From: an uncultured Chlorobiaceae bacterium
Lineage (GTDB): Bacteria; Bacteroidota; Chlorobiia; Chlorobiales; Chlorobiaceae
Direction of reading: 5' to 3'
Length of the DNA: 8,592 bases
Assembly (NCBI GenBank): GCA_903904495.1
Contig: CAIVCU010000266.1
Coordinates: 1 to 8,592 of the forward strand
Under the pieces are notes generated by a model, which did no database searches, was not told the DNA's origin, and saw only the letters and a list, made by a program, of their open reading frames with translations. Below are positions 1 through 7,615 of this stretch, piece after piece. Numbering within the stretch: the stretch's first letter is position 1; the number at the start of each line of letters is the position of its first letter. Made by a program: the position numbers and the translations under genes.

Positions 1-1613
1 CAGGCCAATGATATTTCTCCCAATGTAGCTCTTTTTCTTGCAGCGTCAACGGCCAGTTCAAGCAGATTGCCGTCGCCTGTTGCTGCGGCATTTTCAATTG
101 CCTTGAGGGCGAGTTCAGTCTCTTCGTTGTTTCGCTCGGCCTTCAGCGTTGCAAGGCGCCGGAGCTGCTGCTCGAGAACGACGGTGTTGTCCACTTCGAG
201 CAGTTCGATATCAGTTTTGCTGGTGGTTTTGTAGCCGTTAACGCCGACAATAATCTCTTTGCCGCTGTCTATTCGAGCCTGTTTGCGGGTTGCGGCCTCT
301 TCGATCTGAAGTTTTGGCAGTCCCTGTTCAATAGCCTTGACCATACCACCTGCGGCTTCGATATCGCTGATGATCTTCCATGCTTTTGCAGCAAGCTCTC
401 CGGTAAGGTATTCGACATAACCTGAGCCAGCCCAGGGATCGATGCTTTTGGTGATATCGGTCTCTTCCTGCAGATACAGCTGGGTGTTACGGGCTATTCT
501 TGCTGAAAAGGGTGAAGGCAGTGCGATGGCTTCGTCAAGTGCATTGGTGTGCAGTGACTGGGTGTGGCCGAGCGTTGCCGCCAGGGCCTCAAGACAGGTA
601 CGTGTAATGTTGTTGAAGGGGTCCTGCTCTGTCAGGCTCCAGCCTGAGGTCTGGCAGTGCGAGCGGAGCATCAGGGATTTCGGGTTTTTCGGATTGAACT
701 GGCTGACAATTTTAGCCCAGAGCATTCTTGCCGCGCGCAATTTTGCTATTTCCATGAAATAGTTCATGCCTGTTGCCCAGAAGAAGGAGAGGCGGGGGGC
801 AAAAGCATCGATGTCGAGCCCTGCCTTGAGGCCGGTACGGATGTATTCAAGTCCATCGGCAAGGGTGAATGCAAGCTCAAGATCAGCCGTTGCACCAGCT
901 TCCTGCATATGATACCCCGATATGCTGATGGAGTTGAACTTCGGCATATGGCTGCTGGTATAGCTGAAAATATCGGCGATAATTCTCATGGAGGGTTCAG
1001 GCGGGTAGATATAGGTGTTGCGCACCATGAACTCTTTGAGAATATCATTCTGGATCGTACCGCTGAGCTTTTCAGGCGCCACACCCTGTTCTTCGGCTGC
1101 CACGATATAAAATGCCATGATTGGGAGTACCGCTCCGTTCATGGTCATGGAGACCGAAATATCGCCGAGCGGAATCTGATCGAAGAGAATTTTCATGTCT
1201 TCAATCGAGTCGATAGCTACACCGGCTTTGCCGACATCGCCAACGACCCGCTCATGATCCGAATCGTACCCGCGGTGGGTTGGGAGATCGAATGCAACGG
1301 AAAGGCCTTTCTGGCCTGCAGCGAGATTCTGGCGGTAAAAGCGGTTTGATTCCTCGGCTGTTGAAAATCCTGCATACTGGCGGATTGTCCACGGTCTTGT
1401 GGTGTACATGGTGGTGTAGGGCCCGCCAAGGTAGGGAGCAAAACCTGGTGCAAAGTTCAGATGCTCAGCCTCTGAAATGTCAGACTCGCGGTATATGGAT
1501 TTTATGCCGATACCTTCTGCCGTCGTCCAGGTTTCAGGTTGAACCTCCGGGCTCTCTTGAATAGTTGCGGGATTGGAAGAAAATATATCAATCTCAGAAA
1601 AGTCCGGTCTCAT
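1..1613 (-). CDS. mutB: Methylmalonyl-CoA mutase large (catalytic) subunit, N-terminal 537 residues; C-terminus lies beyond the window edge
   Basis: Catalyses the adenosylcobalamin-dependent interconversion of (R)-methylmalonyl-CoA and succinyl-CoA in the cytoplasm, as a heterodimer with MutA. The frame starts at ATG 1613-1611 and stays open to base 3. The visible part is the substrate-binding TIM barrel. Known active-site positions of the Propionibacterium enzyme (Tyr89, Arg207, Tyr243, His244) match Y80 (RQYAGF), R198 (VRNTYIYPP), Y234 and H235 (SISISGYHMQEAG), all with a constant offset of 9. The last residues (DAARKRATLGEISLA) are the usual end of the barrel and linker. The B12-binding domain with its DxHxxG lower-ligand motif would follow outside the window; the full protein should be about 700-720 residues. 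The start overlaps the mutA stop as ATGA, with GGAG four bases upstream, so translation is probably coupled to mutA. No frameshift or missing residue is seen. The identification is firm; only the C-terminal domain is unverified. Confidence 0.96.
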   Translation of the reverse strand, partial: MRPDFSEIDIFSSNPATIQESPEVQPETWTTAEGIGIKSIYRESDISEAEHLNFAPGFAPYLGGPYTTMYTTRPWTIRQYAGFSTAEESNRFYRQNLAAGQKGLSVAFDLPTHRGYDSDHERVVGDVGKAGVAIDSIEDMKILFDQIPLGDISVSMTMNGAVLPIMAFYIVAAEEQGVAPEKLSGTIQNDILKEFMVRNTYIYPPEPSMRIIADIFSYTSSHMPKFNSISISGYHMQEAGATADLELAFTLADGLEYIRTGLKAGLDIDAFAPRLSFFWATGMNYFMEIAKLRAARMLWAKIVSQFNPKNPKSLMLRSHCQTSGWSLTEQDPFNNITRTCLEALAATLGHTQSLHTNALDEAIALPSPFSARIARNTQLYLQEETDITKSIDPWAGSGYVEYLTGELAAKAWKIISDIEAAGGMVKAIEQGLPKLQIEEAATRKQARIDSGKEIIVGVNGYKTTSKTDIELLEVDNTVVLEQQLRRLATLKAERNNEETELALKAIENAAATGDGNLLELAVDAARKRATLGEISLA

Positions 1614-3385
1614 TTCACTCCGGTTTTATGTTGGTAGGATTTCAGCATTTCAAGAACGTTGACGCCTGTATAAATAAAGCTGTCAATGCCAGCATTGAGA
1701 AGCTGTTCATGCGTTTCAGGCGGTTTACCAGCCATGACCGTGATAATGCCGGGTTTAAGAGTGCGGAGTCTCTCAGCAAGAGCTTCCGCGGTTGGTACGG
1801 GATCTTTTTCTGCGATACAGAGAACAATGATGTCGGGCTCACTTTGCAGCGCAGCGTTGTATGAGCTCTCTTCAAGAGGAAGTGATGCCCGGCCTGCGAT
1901 GGTAAATCCGCCGCAATTGAAAAAGTCTTCTGCAAATCCCGCCTGCCGGAAGCTTACGGCGGGGTCACCCAGCATCCAGATAAATACAGATGGTGAATGT
2001 CCCGTTCTGATGCTGAAAGAGAGGGTTTTAAGACGCAACAACTCATATCCGGAGGTTTCATTTCCTTCAGGCAGGTTGGCCATTGCCTGTTCGAGTGCAT
2101 CAATGTTTTCAACCTGCTCGGTCAAGAGAGGCCATGGATACCGGTTGACACCGATACGTGTATTTTTCCGGTTGCCGAGGGTTTTGCGACGTTTTGTTTC
2201 AACTTTCGAAATCATTGCCTGGATTAAACCGTTCTTTACAGCTTCAGCAAGACCGCCCTCTTTTTCAATCTCCTTGAAGAGTGTCCATGCGGAGTCGGCA
2301 AGTTTTCTTGTCAGGGCCTCGATGTAGTTAGAGCCATGCGCAGGATCAAGAACGCGGTCGAAAGAGGCCTCTTCCTTGAGAAGAAGATGAATGTTGGCGG
2401 TAATTCGCTCAGCAATGTCAGGGTTTACTGAAAGACCGGTATCAAAAGCACCTATCTGCAGCGTGTCGTAACCTCCGAGCACAGCAGAAACCGCTTCAGT
2501 TGTCAGCCGGAGGACATTGGTGTAGGGATCGAGCAGAGAGCGGTTTCTCTCGGATGTTCGTGCAAAAAGGGATGGACGTGAAGCCGCTGATGCACCGTAT
2601 GCTTTCAGAAGATGTCCGAGGAGGAAGCGCAGTGCCCTTGGTTTTGCCAGTTCAGTAAAATGGCTTGAGCAAATCGGCAGGATGATGGTTATGGCTGATG
2701 CAATGGTGTCAGCCGGAACTCCTGCTTTGAGATAACGGTGAAGAGCGTCGCTCACTCCGGCAAGAGCAAGCGCAATTTCCTGCACAGCGGTTGAGCCTTT
2801 CTCATGCCAGGGTATTGTATCGACAGCGAGAAACCGGAACTCCGGCAGTGATGTTCCATAGGCGAAAAGCTCAGCATCCTTACTGCTTGTGCCAACCGGT
2901 GCATCGACAAGCAGACCACCGGAGTTGTCGGTAAACCCTGGAATGGCAAGGAGGGTTTTCAGAAGGTCAGCCTCAGGGGGCAGTGTACCGGAAAAGTATA
3001 CAGCTGCAGCAGAGGGTTTAATTCCTGTAAGGAGTATTGTAAGATTTTCCGGAGTGCAGAGTGATGGGTCGGCTATCAGAAATTCAACTGCTGCGGCATC
3101 CAGTTCAAAGCATTTTAATGCAGACCGGTTTGCAGCTTGAGGGTCACGTACGATAATCTGCCGACAGCTTTTCCAGCTGTTGACCGCTTTATCGAGTGGT
3201 ATGCAGGGAGGTTGTGTGTTTTCTTCATGGCTGTACCAGGGCTCAAGCGCAAAGCCGTCCGGCGTATGCCAGACAATGCTGTCGTAGGGAGTTTCCTTGA
3301 GCTCGGCTATAGCCTTTTTTTTCCACTCCTCCCGGCTTACCGCCGGGAACTCATGAAAAAGAGAATCAGGCCGGGAGTGTGTCAT
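1610..3385 (-). CDS. mutA: Methylmalonyl-CoA mutase small (non-catalytic) subunit
   Basis: 591 residues, slightly shorter than the roughly 615-640 usual for MutA. This subunit resembles the catalytic one in fold and pairs with it, but does not bind substrate or cobalamin. The N-terminus (LFHEFPAVSREEWKKKA...) is typical of the family. It is followed by a barrel-like region to about residue 440, including DPYTNVLRLTTEAVSAVLGG and DPAHGSNYIEALTRKLADSA, then a degenerate B12-like Rossmann domain from about residue 460 to the end. In that domain the position where MutB carries DxHxxG reads RQAGFAEDFFNCGGF, with no lower-axial histidine, as known for small subunits. ATG 3385 is the only plausible start: the frame has a stop seven codons upstream, and GAAG lies just before the ATG. 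It begins 36 bases after the carboxyltransferase stop and overlaps mutB by ATGA, fitting one transcript. A close alternative would be a mutase of another acyl-CoA (isobutyryl- or ethylmalonyl-type), but those lack this MutA/MutB arrangement. Confidence 0.93.
   Translation of the reverse strand: MTHSRPDSLFHEFPAVSREEWKKKAIAELKETPYDSIVWHTPDGFALEPWYSHEENTQPPCIPLDKAVNSWKSCRQIIVRDPQAANRSALKCFELDAAAVEFLIADPSLCTPENLTILLTGIKPSAAAVYFSGTLPPEADLLKTLLAIPGFTDNSGGLLVDAPVGTSSKDAELFAYGTSLPEFRFLAVDTIPWHEKGSTAVQEIALALAGVSDALHRYLKAGVPADTIASAITIILPICSSHFTELAKPRALRFLLGHLLKAYGASAASRPSLFARTSERNRSLLDPYTNVLRLTTEAVSAVLGGYDTLQIGAFDTGLSVNPDIAERITANIHLLLKEEASFDRVLDPAHGSNYIEALTRKLADSAWTLFKEIEKEGGLAEAVKNGLIQAMISKVETKRRKTLGNRKNTRIGVNRYPWPLLTEQVENIDALEQAMANLPEGNETSGYELLRLKTLSFSIRTGHSPSVFIWMLGDPAVSFRQAGFAEDFFNCGGFTIAGRASLPLEESSYNAALQSEPDIIVLCIAEKDPVPTAEALAERLRTLKPGIITVMAGKPPETHEQLLNAGIDSFIYTGVNVLEMLKSYQHKTGVK
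1618..1621 (-). promoter_or_regulatory. Ribosome binding site of mutB inside the mutA 3' end
   Basis: The minus strand reads GGAG, then TGAA, then the ATG of mutB. This is a good Shine-Dalgarno match four bases before the start, and it supports choosing the ATG that overlaps the mutA stop codon. Confidence 0.6.
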
Positions 3386-3421
3386 ATCTTCGTTTAGAGT
3401 GGTTCATACAAAACAGGCAAT

Positions 3422-5225
3422 CTACGCCTCCTGCTCTTCCAGCAGATTGTGCTCGATTTTGTGTTCGTTGAGAATTTCGGAGATTGAAAATTTTATTTTT
3501 GACGGCAGAGCTGTCCTTTCAACAAATCCTTTCTGCTGCAGCCACCAGGTTGTCTGAAAGTCTCTTGTTGTCGGTTTTCCAGTATACTGCTCAATGACCC
3601 GTTTACCGGAAAATCCGATGTTCCCTGCATTGTGTTCAAAGAGTTTGATACCCCTCGATGCGATACCAATAGCCACGCCGCCGAGCGTCGGATCGGTAAT
3701 GATGGAGATGACAGGGAGACCTGTTTTTTCAACACTTGATATGGCTACATGCAGCTTGGGGAGTCCGACCATCGACGAACATCCTTCATGCATTCTCGCA
3801 CCGCCACCCGTTGCCTGGACAATAAGGGGGAACTCCCCGTTTGATGGCTATTTTGCTGGCTCGCCAGATTTTTTCTGCAGTCGTCATGCAGAAAGAACCA
3901 CCAAGGAAGTTGAAGTTGGTTGCACAAAAGACAACAGGCTCCCCGTTAACGGTGGCATCGCCTGTTATAAACGATGCGGCAGCACCGGTTTTGTGCTGGG
4001 CATCTTCGACTTTTTGCTGGTAATCGGGAAAATGAAGGATATCCTTGTCAACAATGTAGCGTGTTTCCTGATGTTCCTGAAAAGAGCCGGGGTCAAGGAT
4101 CAGATTGATGTAGTCATGGGCAGTCAGTCGGACATAGCGGTGTCCGCACGTTTCGCACACAAAATTGTCTGCGAGCAGTTTCGTGTAAAGAATCGGGTCG
4201 AGCACCTTTTTGCCCACGATGTTATGGCAGTTTTTGTGCCGGGCGACGAAAAGAACATTTTCCGGTTTAGGGATGAAGAAGGATACCTGTTTTTCGAAGG
4301 CGACAATCTCCTCTTCGGAAATTGTATTCCACTGACCGATTTTTTCCCAGCGTTCCATTCTTTGTGCAAAGATCTGTTGCGGGGGTATTTTACTCAGTTT
4401 GTCAAGCCACTTAGCCATTGAAGTTTTGAACGACTGAAGGGCAGACTCACGGAAATGGTGTGCCGGGCCTTCAGGTTCTTCGATAATGTCATCAATGATG
4501 CGGTTTTTCAACGCCTCCTGTGCTGTTATCTGCGAAATTTCAGCAGCAAAACCGGCTTTTTCCCTTGTGCGGAAGAGGATTGATGAACATGCTTCAGGCG
4601 AAATAACCATGTAGGTGGAGTATTCCATCGCCAGAACCGCATCGCATCCGGTCAGAGCAATGGCTCCGCCGCTGCAGCCCCGGTTGATAATAACTGATAA
4701 GGTTGGAACAGTTGCTTCAGCCAGTAACTGCATGCATCGTCCGATCTTCCAGGCAATGCCGCCAGCTTCCGACTGTTCGGTTGGATCAGCACCAGCAGTG
4801 TCAATAACCGTAATGATGATACGGTTTTCTTCTTCAGCCAGTTTAATGGCATCGATTGCTTTTTCAAACGCTGCAGGTGTAGGCATGCCCTGATTCCATT
4901 TCTGCATCTCAACAGGATTTCTCAACAGTTTCCGCATGAGCATGAAATCAGATGTCGGTCCTGACTGCTGCCCGATAAGCATGACCGGCCATGCATTTGT
5001 CCCATTGCGGAGAACCGCCCTGTGAGTCTGGATGATGCAGCTGCCGTGCAGATTGTTCTCGAGACACTCTTCAGCGTCATCAAATACTGTCAGGTAGTCA
5101 AGATGTTTGGGGCGTTCGGGGTGAAAGGAGAGCTGATACTTTTCGTATTCGGTGAGTTTTTCAATACTCTCGTGAGAGTAGCTGAAGCCCTCTCTTTTTT
5201 CAAAAGGCAGATAAAAATGTTTCAC
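3422..5225 (-). CDS. Fused AccA-AccD-type acyl-CoA (probably propionyl-CoA) carboxyltransferase, interrupted by a +1 frameshift near 3826-3830
   Basis: Transfers the carboxyl group from carboxybiotin to an acyl-CoA. From the neighbours the substrate is probably propionyl-CoA, giving (S)-methylmalonyl-CoA; acetyl-CoA is the alternative. Residues ~20-290 are AccA-like: ERPKHLDYL, GMPTPAAFEKAI, VIDTAGADP, RGCSGGAIAL (oxyanion-hole glycines) and YSTYMVISPEACSSILF. Residues ~325-600 are AccD-like: a zinc-site candidate H330-x2-C333 plus C357-x2-C360, then FLGGSFCMTTAEKIWRA, GGGARMHEG, TDPTLGGVAIG and GNIGFSGKRVIEQ. The order AccA then AccD is the reverse of PccB-type enzymes. The start is GTG 5225-5223: an in-frame TAA lies two codons upstream and a weak AAGAAG lies ten bases before it. 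As read, the 5' frame runs 5225-3786 and diverges after about residue 466, ending in 13 unrelated residues. The downstream half is open to the TAG at 3422 in the +1 frame. Removing one base gives a normal 600-residue protein. Biotin carboxylase and carrier protein are not encoded here. Confidence 0.88.
3826..3830 (-). other. Frameshift site: run of five C on the coding strand
   Basis: The coding strand reads GTT CCC CCT TAT in the upstream frame. The family motif (VPLIVQATGGGARMHEG) is recovered only if it reads GTT CCC CTT ATT, that is, with four C instead of five. The break sits just before the AccD-side GGGARMHEG motif, so the protein ending at 3786 would lack the second half of the AccD active site. 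Confidence 0.85.
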
Positions 5226-5253
5226 TGGTTACAAGCTTCTTTGTCTTGATTGG

Positions 5254-5661
5254 TTAATGCTTTTTCTGCGCAAACTCAATAAGTACCTTGTTTGTCTCTT
5301 TTGGATGAAGAAACATGATTTTTTTTCCGCCTGCCCCCTCTTTTGGCTGGCTGAGTGGTTTAATGTTCAGGGATTCAAGTCGATCGGTTTCTTTGTTGAT
5401 GTCGTCTGTCTGAAGTGCTATATGATGCATTCCATCCCCGTTTTTTGCAATAAATTTTGCAATCGGGCTTTCATCGCTCAGCGGCTCAAGCAGTTCGATT
5501 TTGGTTTCTCCTACAGTAATGAATGCCACTCTTACTTTTTCAGAAGCAACCTCTTCAATCCTGATTGCCTCCCTGGTGCACCCGATAACGTTCTGGAACG
5601 TTTCGAGTGCACTTTCGAGATTTTGAACGGCAATTGCTATGTGGTCAATTTTTGTAATCAT
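5254..5661 (-). CDS. mce: Methylmalonyl-CoA epimerase (racemase)
   Basis: Interconverts the (S) and (R) epimers of methylmalonyl-CoA, linking the carboxylase product to the mutase substrate. It is 135 residues long, the usual size for this vicinal-oxygen-chelate family, and has two pseudo-symmetric halves. Metal ligands expected from the family can be placed at H7 (KIDHIAIAV), E56 (TKIELLEPL; Gln in Propionibacterium, Glu in many others), H80 (GDGMHHIAL) and E129 (VLIEFAQ). The glycine-rich GAGGKKIMFLHPK near the C-terminus is also typical. ATG 5661 overlaps the stop of the upstream ligase gene as ATGA. No strong Shine-Dalgarno is seen (AAAAAGTAA precedes the ATG), so translation probably depends on coupling to the ligase. 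The carboxyltransferase gene starts 28 bases downstream. Other VOC-family enzymes are possible in principle, but the motif set and neighbours make epimerase firm. Confidence 0.95.
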   Translation of the reverse strand: MITKIDHIAIAVQNLESALETFQNVIGCTREAIRIEEVASEKVRVAFITVGETKIELLEPLSDESPIAKFIAKNGDGMHHIALQTDDINKETDRLESLNIKPLSQPKEGAGGKKIMFLHPKETNKVLIEFAQKKH

Positions 5662-7586
5662 TTACTTTTTGCTGCGGGTTTTTTTGGCTTGTTCTGTGCA
5701 TAGCCGATTGTTTGCAGTACAGTTGTTATCTCTTCGAGAATCATCGGATCGTCAATCGTGGCGGGCATGGTATACTCTTCACCGTTGGCAATTTTTCTCA
5801 TGGTGCTGCGAAGTATTTTTCCTGACCTGGTTTTCGGCAGACGATTAACAATAATCGCGCTCTTGAACGAAGCAACCGGCCCGATATTCTCACGGACGTA
5901 CTCTATAACGTGCTTGATAATAAGGTTGTGCGGTGTTTCGACATCGTTTTTAAGAACAAGGAAGCCAAGCGGTACCTGACCTTTCAGGTCGTCATGAACG
6001 CCGATTACAGCGCTTTCAGCAACATCAGGATGTTCGCAGAGCGCACCTTCAATTCCACCGGTTGAAAGTCTATGCCCGGCAACATTGATAATATCATCAG
6101 TGCGCGACATGATATTAATGTAGCCCTCTTCGTCGATAAAGCCGGCATCGCTGGTCTGGTAGTATCCGGGAAACTCTGTCATATAGCTGTCTACAAACCG
6201 GTTGTCGGCTTTCCACAGGGTGAGCATACAGCCAGGAGGAAGAGGCAGTTTTACAACAATATCGCCCATCTGCCCTGCTGGAAGCTCATGCATATCTGCA
6301 TTAATGACCTGGACATTATAGCCGGGAACCGCCCTTGATGCTGATCCGTATTTGACCGGTCCGGGTTCAATGCCCTGACAGTTTGCTGCAATTGCCCATC
6401 CGGTTTCCGTCTGCCACCAATGGTCAATAACCGGTACTTTGAGTTTTTCTTCAGCCCATCTTACCGTATCGGGATCAGCCCGTTCTCCGGCAAGAAACAG
6501 TGTACGGAAATTTCCTAAATCATAGTTTTTGAGATAGGTGCCGTTCGGATCTTCTTTTTTGATGGCCCTGAACGCAGTTGGTGCCGTAAAGAGTACCGAT
6601 ACGTTGTATTCGCTGATGATTCTCCAGAAGGTTCCCGGATCGGGGGTGCCGACCGGTTTGCCTTCAAAAATCAGGGTGGTGCAGCCCTGAAGAAGGGGAG
6701 CGTACACAATATAGGAGTGGCCGACAACCCAGCCGACGTCACTTGCTGCCCAGAAAACTTCTCCAGGTTCGACATTATAAATGTTTTTCATTGACCATTG
6801 CAGGGCTACCATGTGCCCGCCATGATCGCGGACAATGCCTTTAGGCTTGCCGGTTGTGCCTGACGTGTAGAGAATGTAGAGGGGATCGGAAGATTCAACA
6901 GGGACACATTGTGCAGGCTCTGCACCGAGAAGAGACTGGTTCCAGGTAAGATCCCGTTCTTCGTTCAGTTCTGCCTTGAGCTGGTCACGTTGTTTGATGA
7001 TACAGATTTCAGGCTTGAAGTGGGCCAGTTCAATGGCAAAATCAAGGAGTCGTTTATAATCAATAATTTTACTGTGTTCAATGCCACATGATGCTGAAAT
7101 GATGACTTTTGGCTTACAGTCGTCAATCCGTATGGCAAGCTCATGAGAAGCAAAACCTCCGAACACAACGGAATGGATCGCGCCGATTCTTGCACAGGCA
7201 AGCATGGCAACAACAGCTTCAGGTATCATGGGCATGTAGATGATAACCCGGTCCCCCTTGCGGACTCCACGTGACTGCAGTGCTCCGGCGAAGAGTGCTA
7301 CAATGTCACGAAACTCACGGTAGGTATAGCGTTGCTTGGTTCCTGTTACCGGGCTGTCATAAATAACGGCTAACTGGTTGCCGCGTCCTTCATCAACATG
7401 GCGGTCAAGGGCATTGTAGCAGGTGTTTGTTACTCCTCCGGCAAACCATCGGTAAAAGGGAGGGTTACTTGTGTCTAAAACCGTATTCCATTTTTTGTAC
7501 CAGTGAAGCTTTTCTCCGGCGTCTCCCCAGAAAGCTTCCGGATTCTGAATTGAGTTCTGATAAACGGCATTGAAGGACTGCGGCAT
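5658..7586 (-). CDS. prpE: AMP-forming acyl-CoA synthetase, propionyl-CoA synthetase (PrpE/ACSS3) type
   Basis: Activates a short-chain acid (probably propionate, possibly also acetate) to its CoA ester through an acyl-adenylate, using ATP. It has 642 residues, normal for Acs/PrpE. In order: the N-terminal ACAS_N region (FNAVYQNSIQNPEAFWGDA), the phosphate-binding loop TSGTTGKPKG at 241-250, ASDVGWVVGHSYIVYAPL, FEGKPVGTPDPGTFWR, the adenine-binding motif DHWWQTETG with W390/W391, the hinge region MSRTDDIINVAGHR, and the C-terminal catalytic lysine K590 in PKTRSGKILR, the residue that is acetylated in related enzymes. FEGKPVGTPD, FTAPTAFRAIKKEDP and the His before WWQTETG (Thr in typical Acs) favour PrpE/ACSS3 over Acs; this is judged by eye. 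A lysine-rich tail (NKPKKPAAKSK) ends the protein. The start ATG has GGGGGT seven bases upstream. It is the first gene of the cluster and overlaps mce by four bases. Confidence 0.9.
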   Translation of the reverse strand: MPQSFNAVYQNSIQNPEAFWGDAGEKLHWYKKWNTVLDTSNPPFYRWFAGGVTNTCYNALDRHVDEGRGNQLAVIYDSPVTGTKQRYTYREFRDIVALFAGALQSRGVRKGDRVIIYMPMIPEAVVAMLACARIGAIHSVVFGGFASHELAIRIDDCKPKVIISASCGIEHSKIIDYKRLLDFAIELAHFKPEICIIKQRDQLKAELNEERDLTWNQSLLGAEPAQCVPVESSDPLYILYTSGTTGKPKGIVRDHGGHMVALQWSMKNIYNVEPGEVFWAASDVGWVVGHSYIVYAPLLQGCTTLIFEGKPVGTPDPGTFWRIISEYNVSVLFTAPTAFRAIKKEDPNGTYLKNYDLGNFRTLFLAGERADPDTVRWAEEKLKVPVIDHWWQTETGWAIAANCQGIEPGPVKYGSASRAVPGYNVQVINADMHELPAGQMGDIVVKLPLPPGCMLTLWKADNRFVDSYMTEFPGYYQTSDAGFIDEEGYINIMSRTDDIINVAGHRLSTGGIEGALCEHPDVAESAVIGVHDDLKGQVPLGFLVLKNDVETPHNLIIKHVIEYVRENIGPVASFKSAIIVNRLPKTRSGKILRSTMRKIANGEEYTMPATIDDPMILEEITTVLQTIGYAQNKPKKPAAKSK

Positions 7587-7593
7587 ACGAGTG

Positions 7594-7599
7594 ACCCCC
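7594..7599 (-). promoter_or_regulatory. Ribosome binding site of prpE
   Basis: The minus strand reads GGGGGT followed by seven bases and the ATG at 7586, a usable Shine-Dalgarno placement that supports this start. I see no convincing -35/-10 pair upstream. TTGCCA followed by TATAGT on the minus strand (around 7640-7665) has too short a spacer to call. Confidence 0.45.
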
Positions 7600-7615
7600 G
7601 GATAAAGATGATTTA

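Noticed and set aside
657..1349. Plus-strand open frame of 230 codons opposite mutB
   Set aside because: It is antisense to a firmly identified mutase with conserved active-site residues, and its translation matches no family I recognise.
1686..2327. Plus-strand open frame of 213 codons opposite mutA
   Set aside because: It is the complement of a well-supported MutA C-terminal half; Ser- and Arg-rich composition is typical of antisense readings.
3422..3793. Separate AccD-type gene starting at ATG 3793
   Set aside because: The ATG is the internal methionine of the conserved GGGARMHEG motif. A protein starting there would lack most of the AccD fold, so this is the 3' part of the frameshifted gene.
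3594..4421. Plus-strand open frame of 275 codons opposite the carboxyltransferase
   Set aside because: It is antisense to conserved AccD-like coding sequence and its residue composition is that of a shadow frame.
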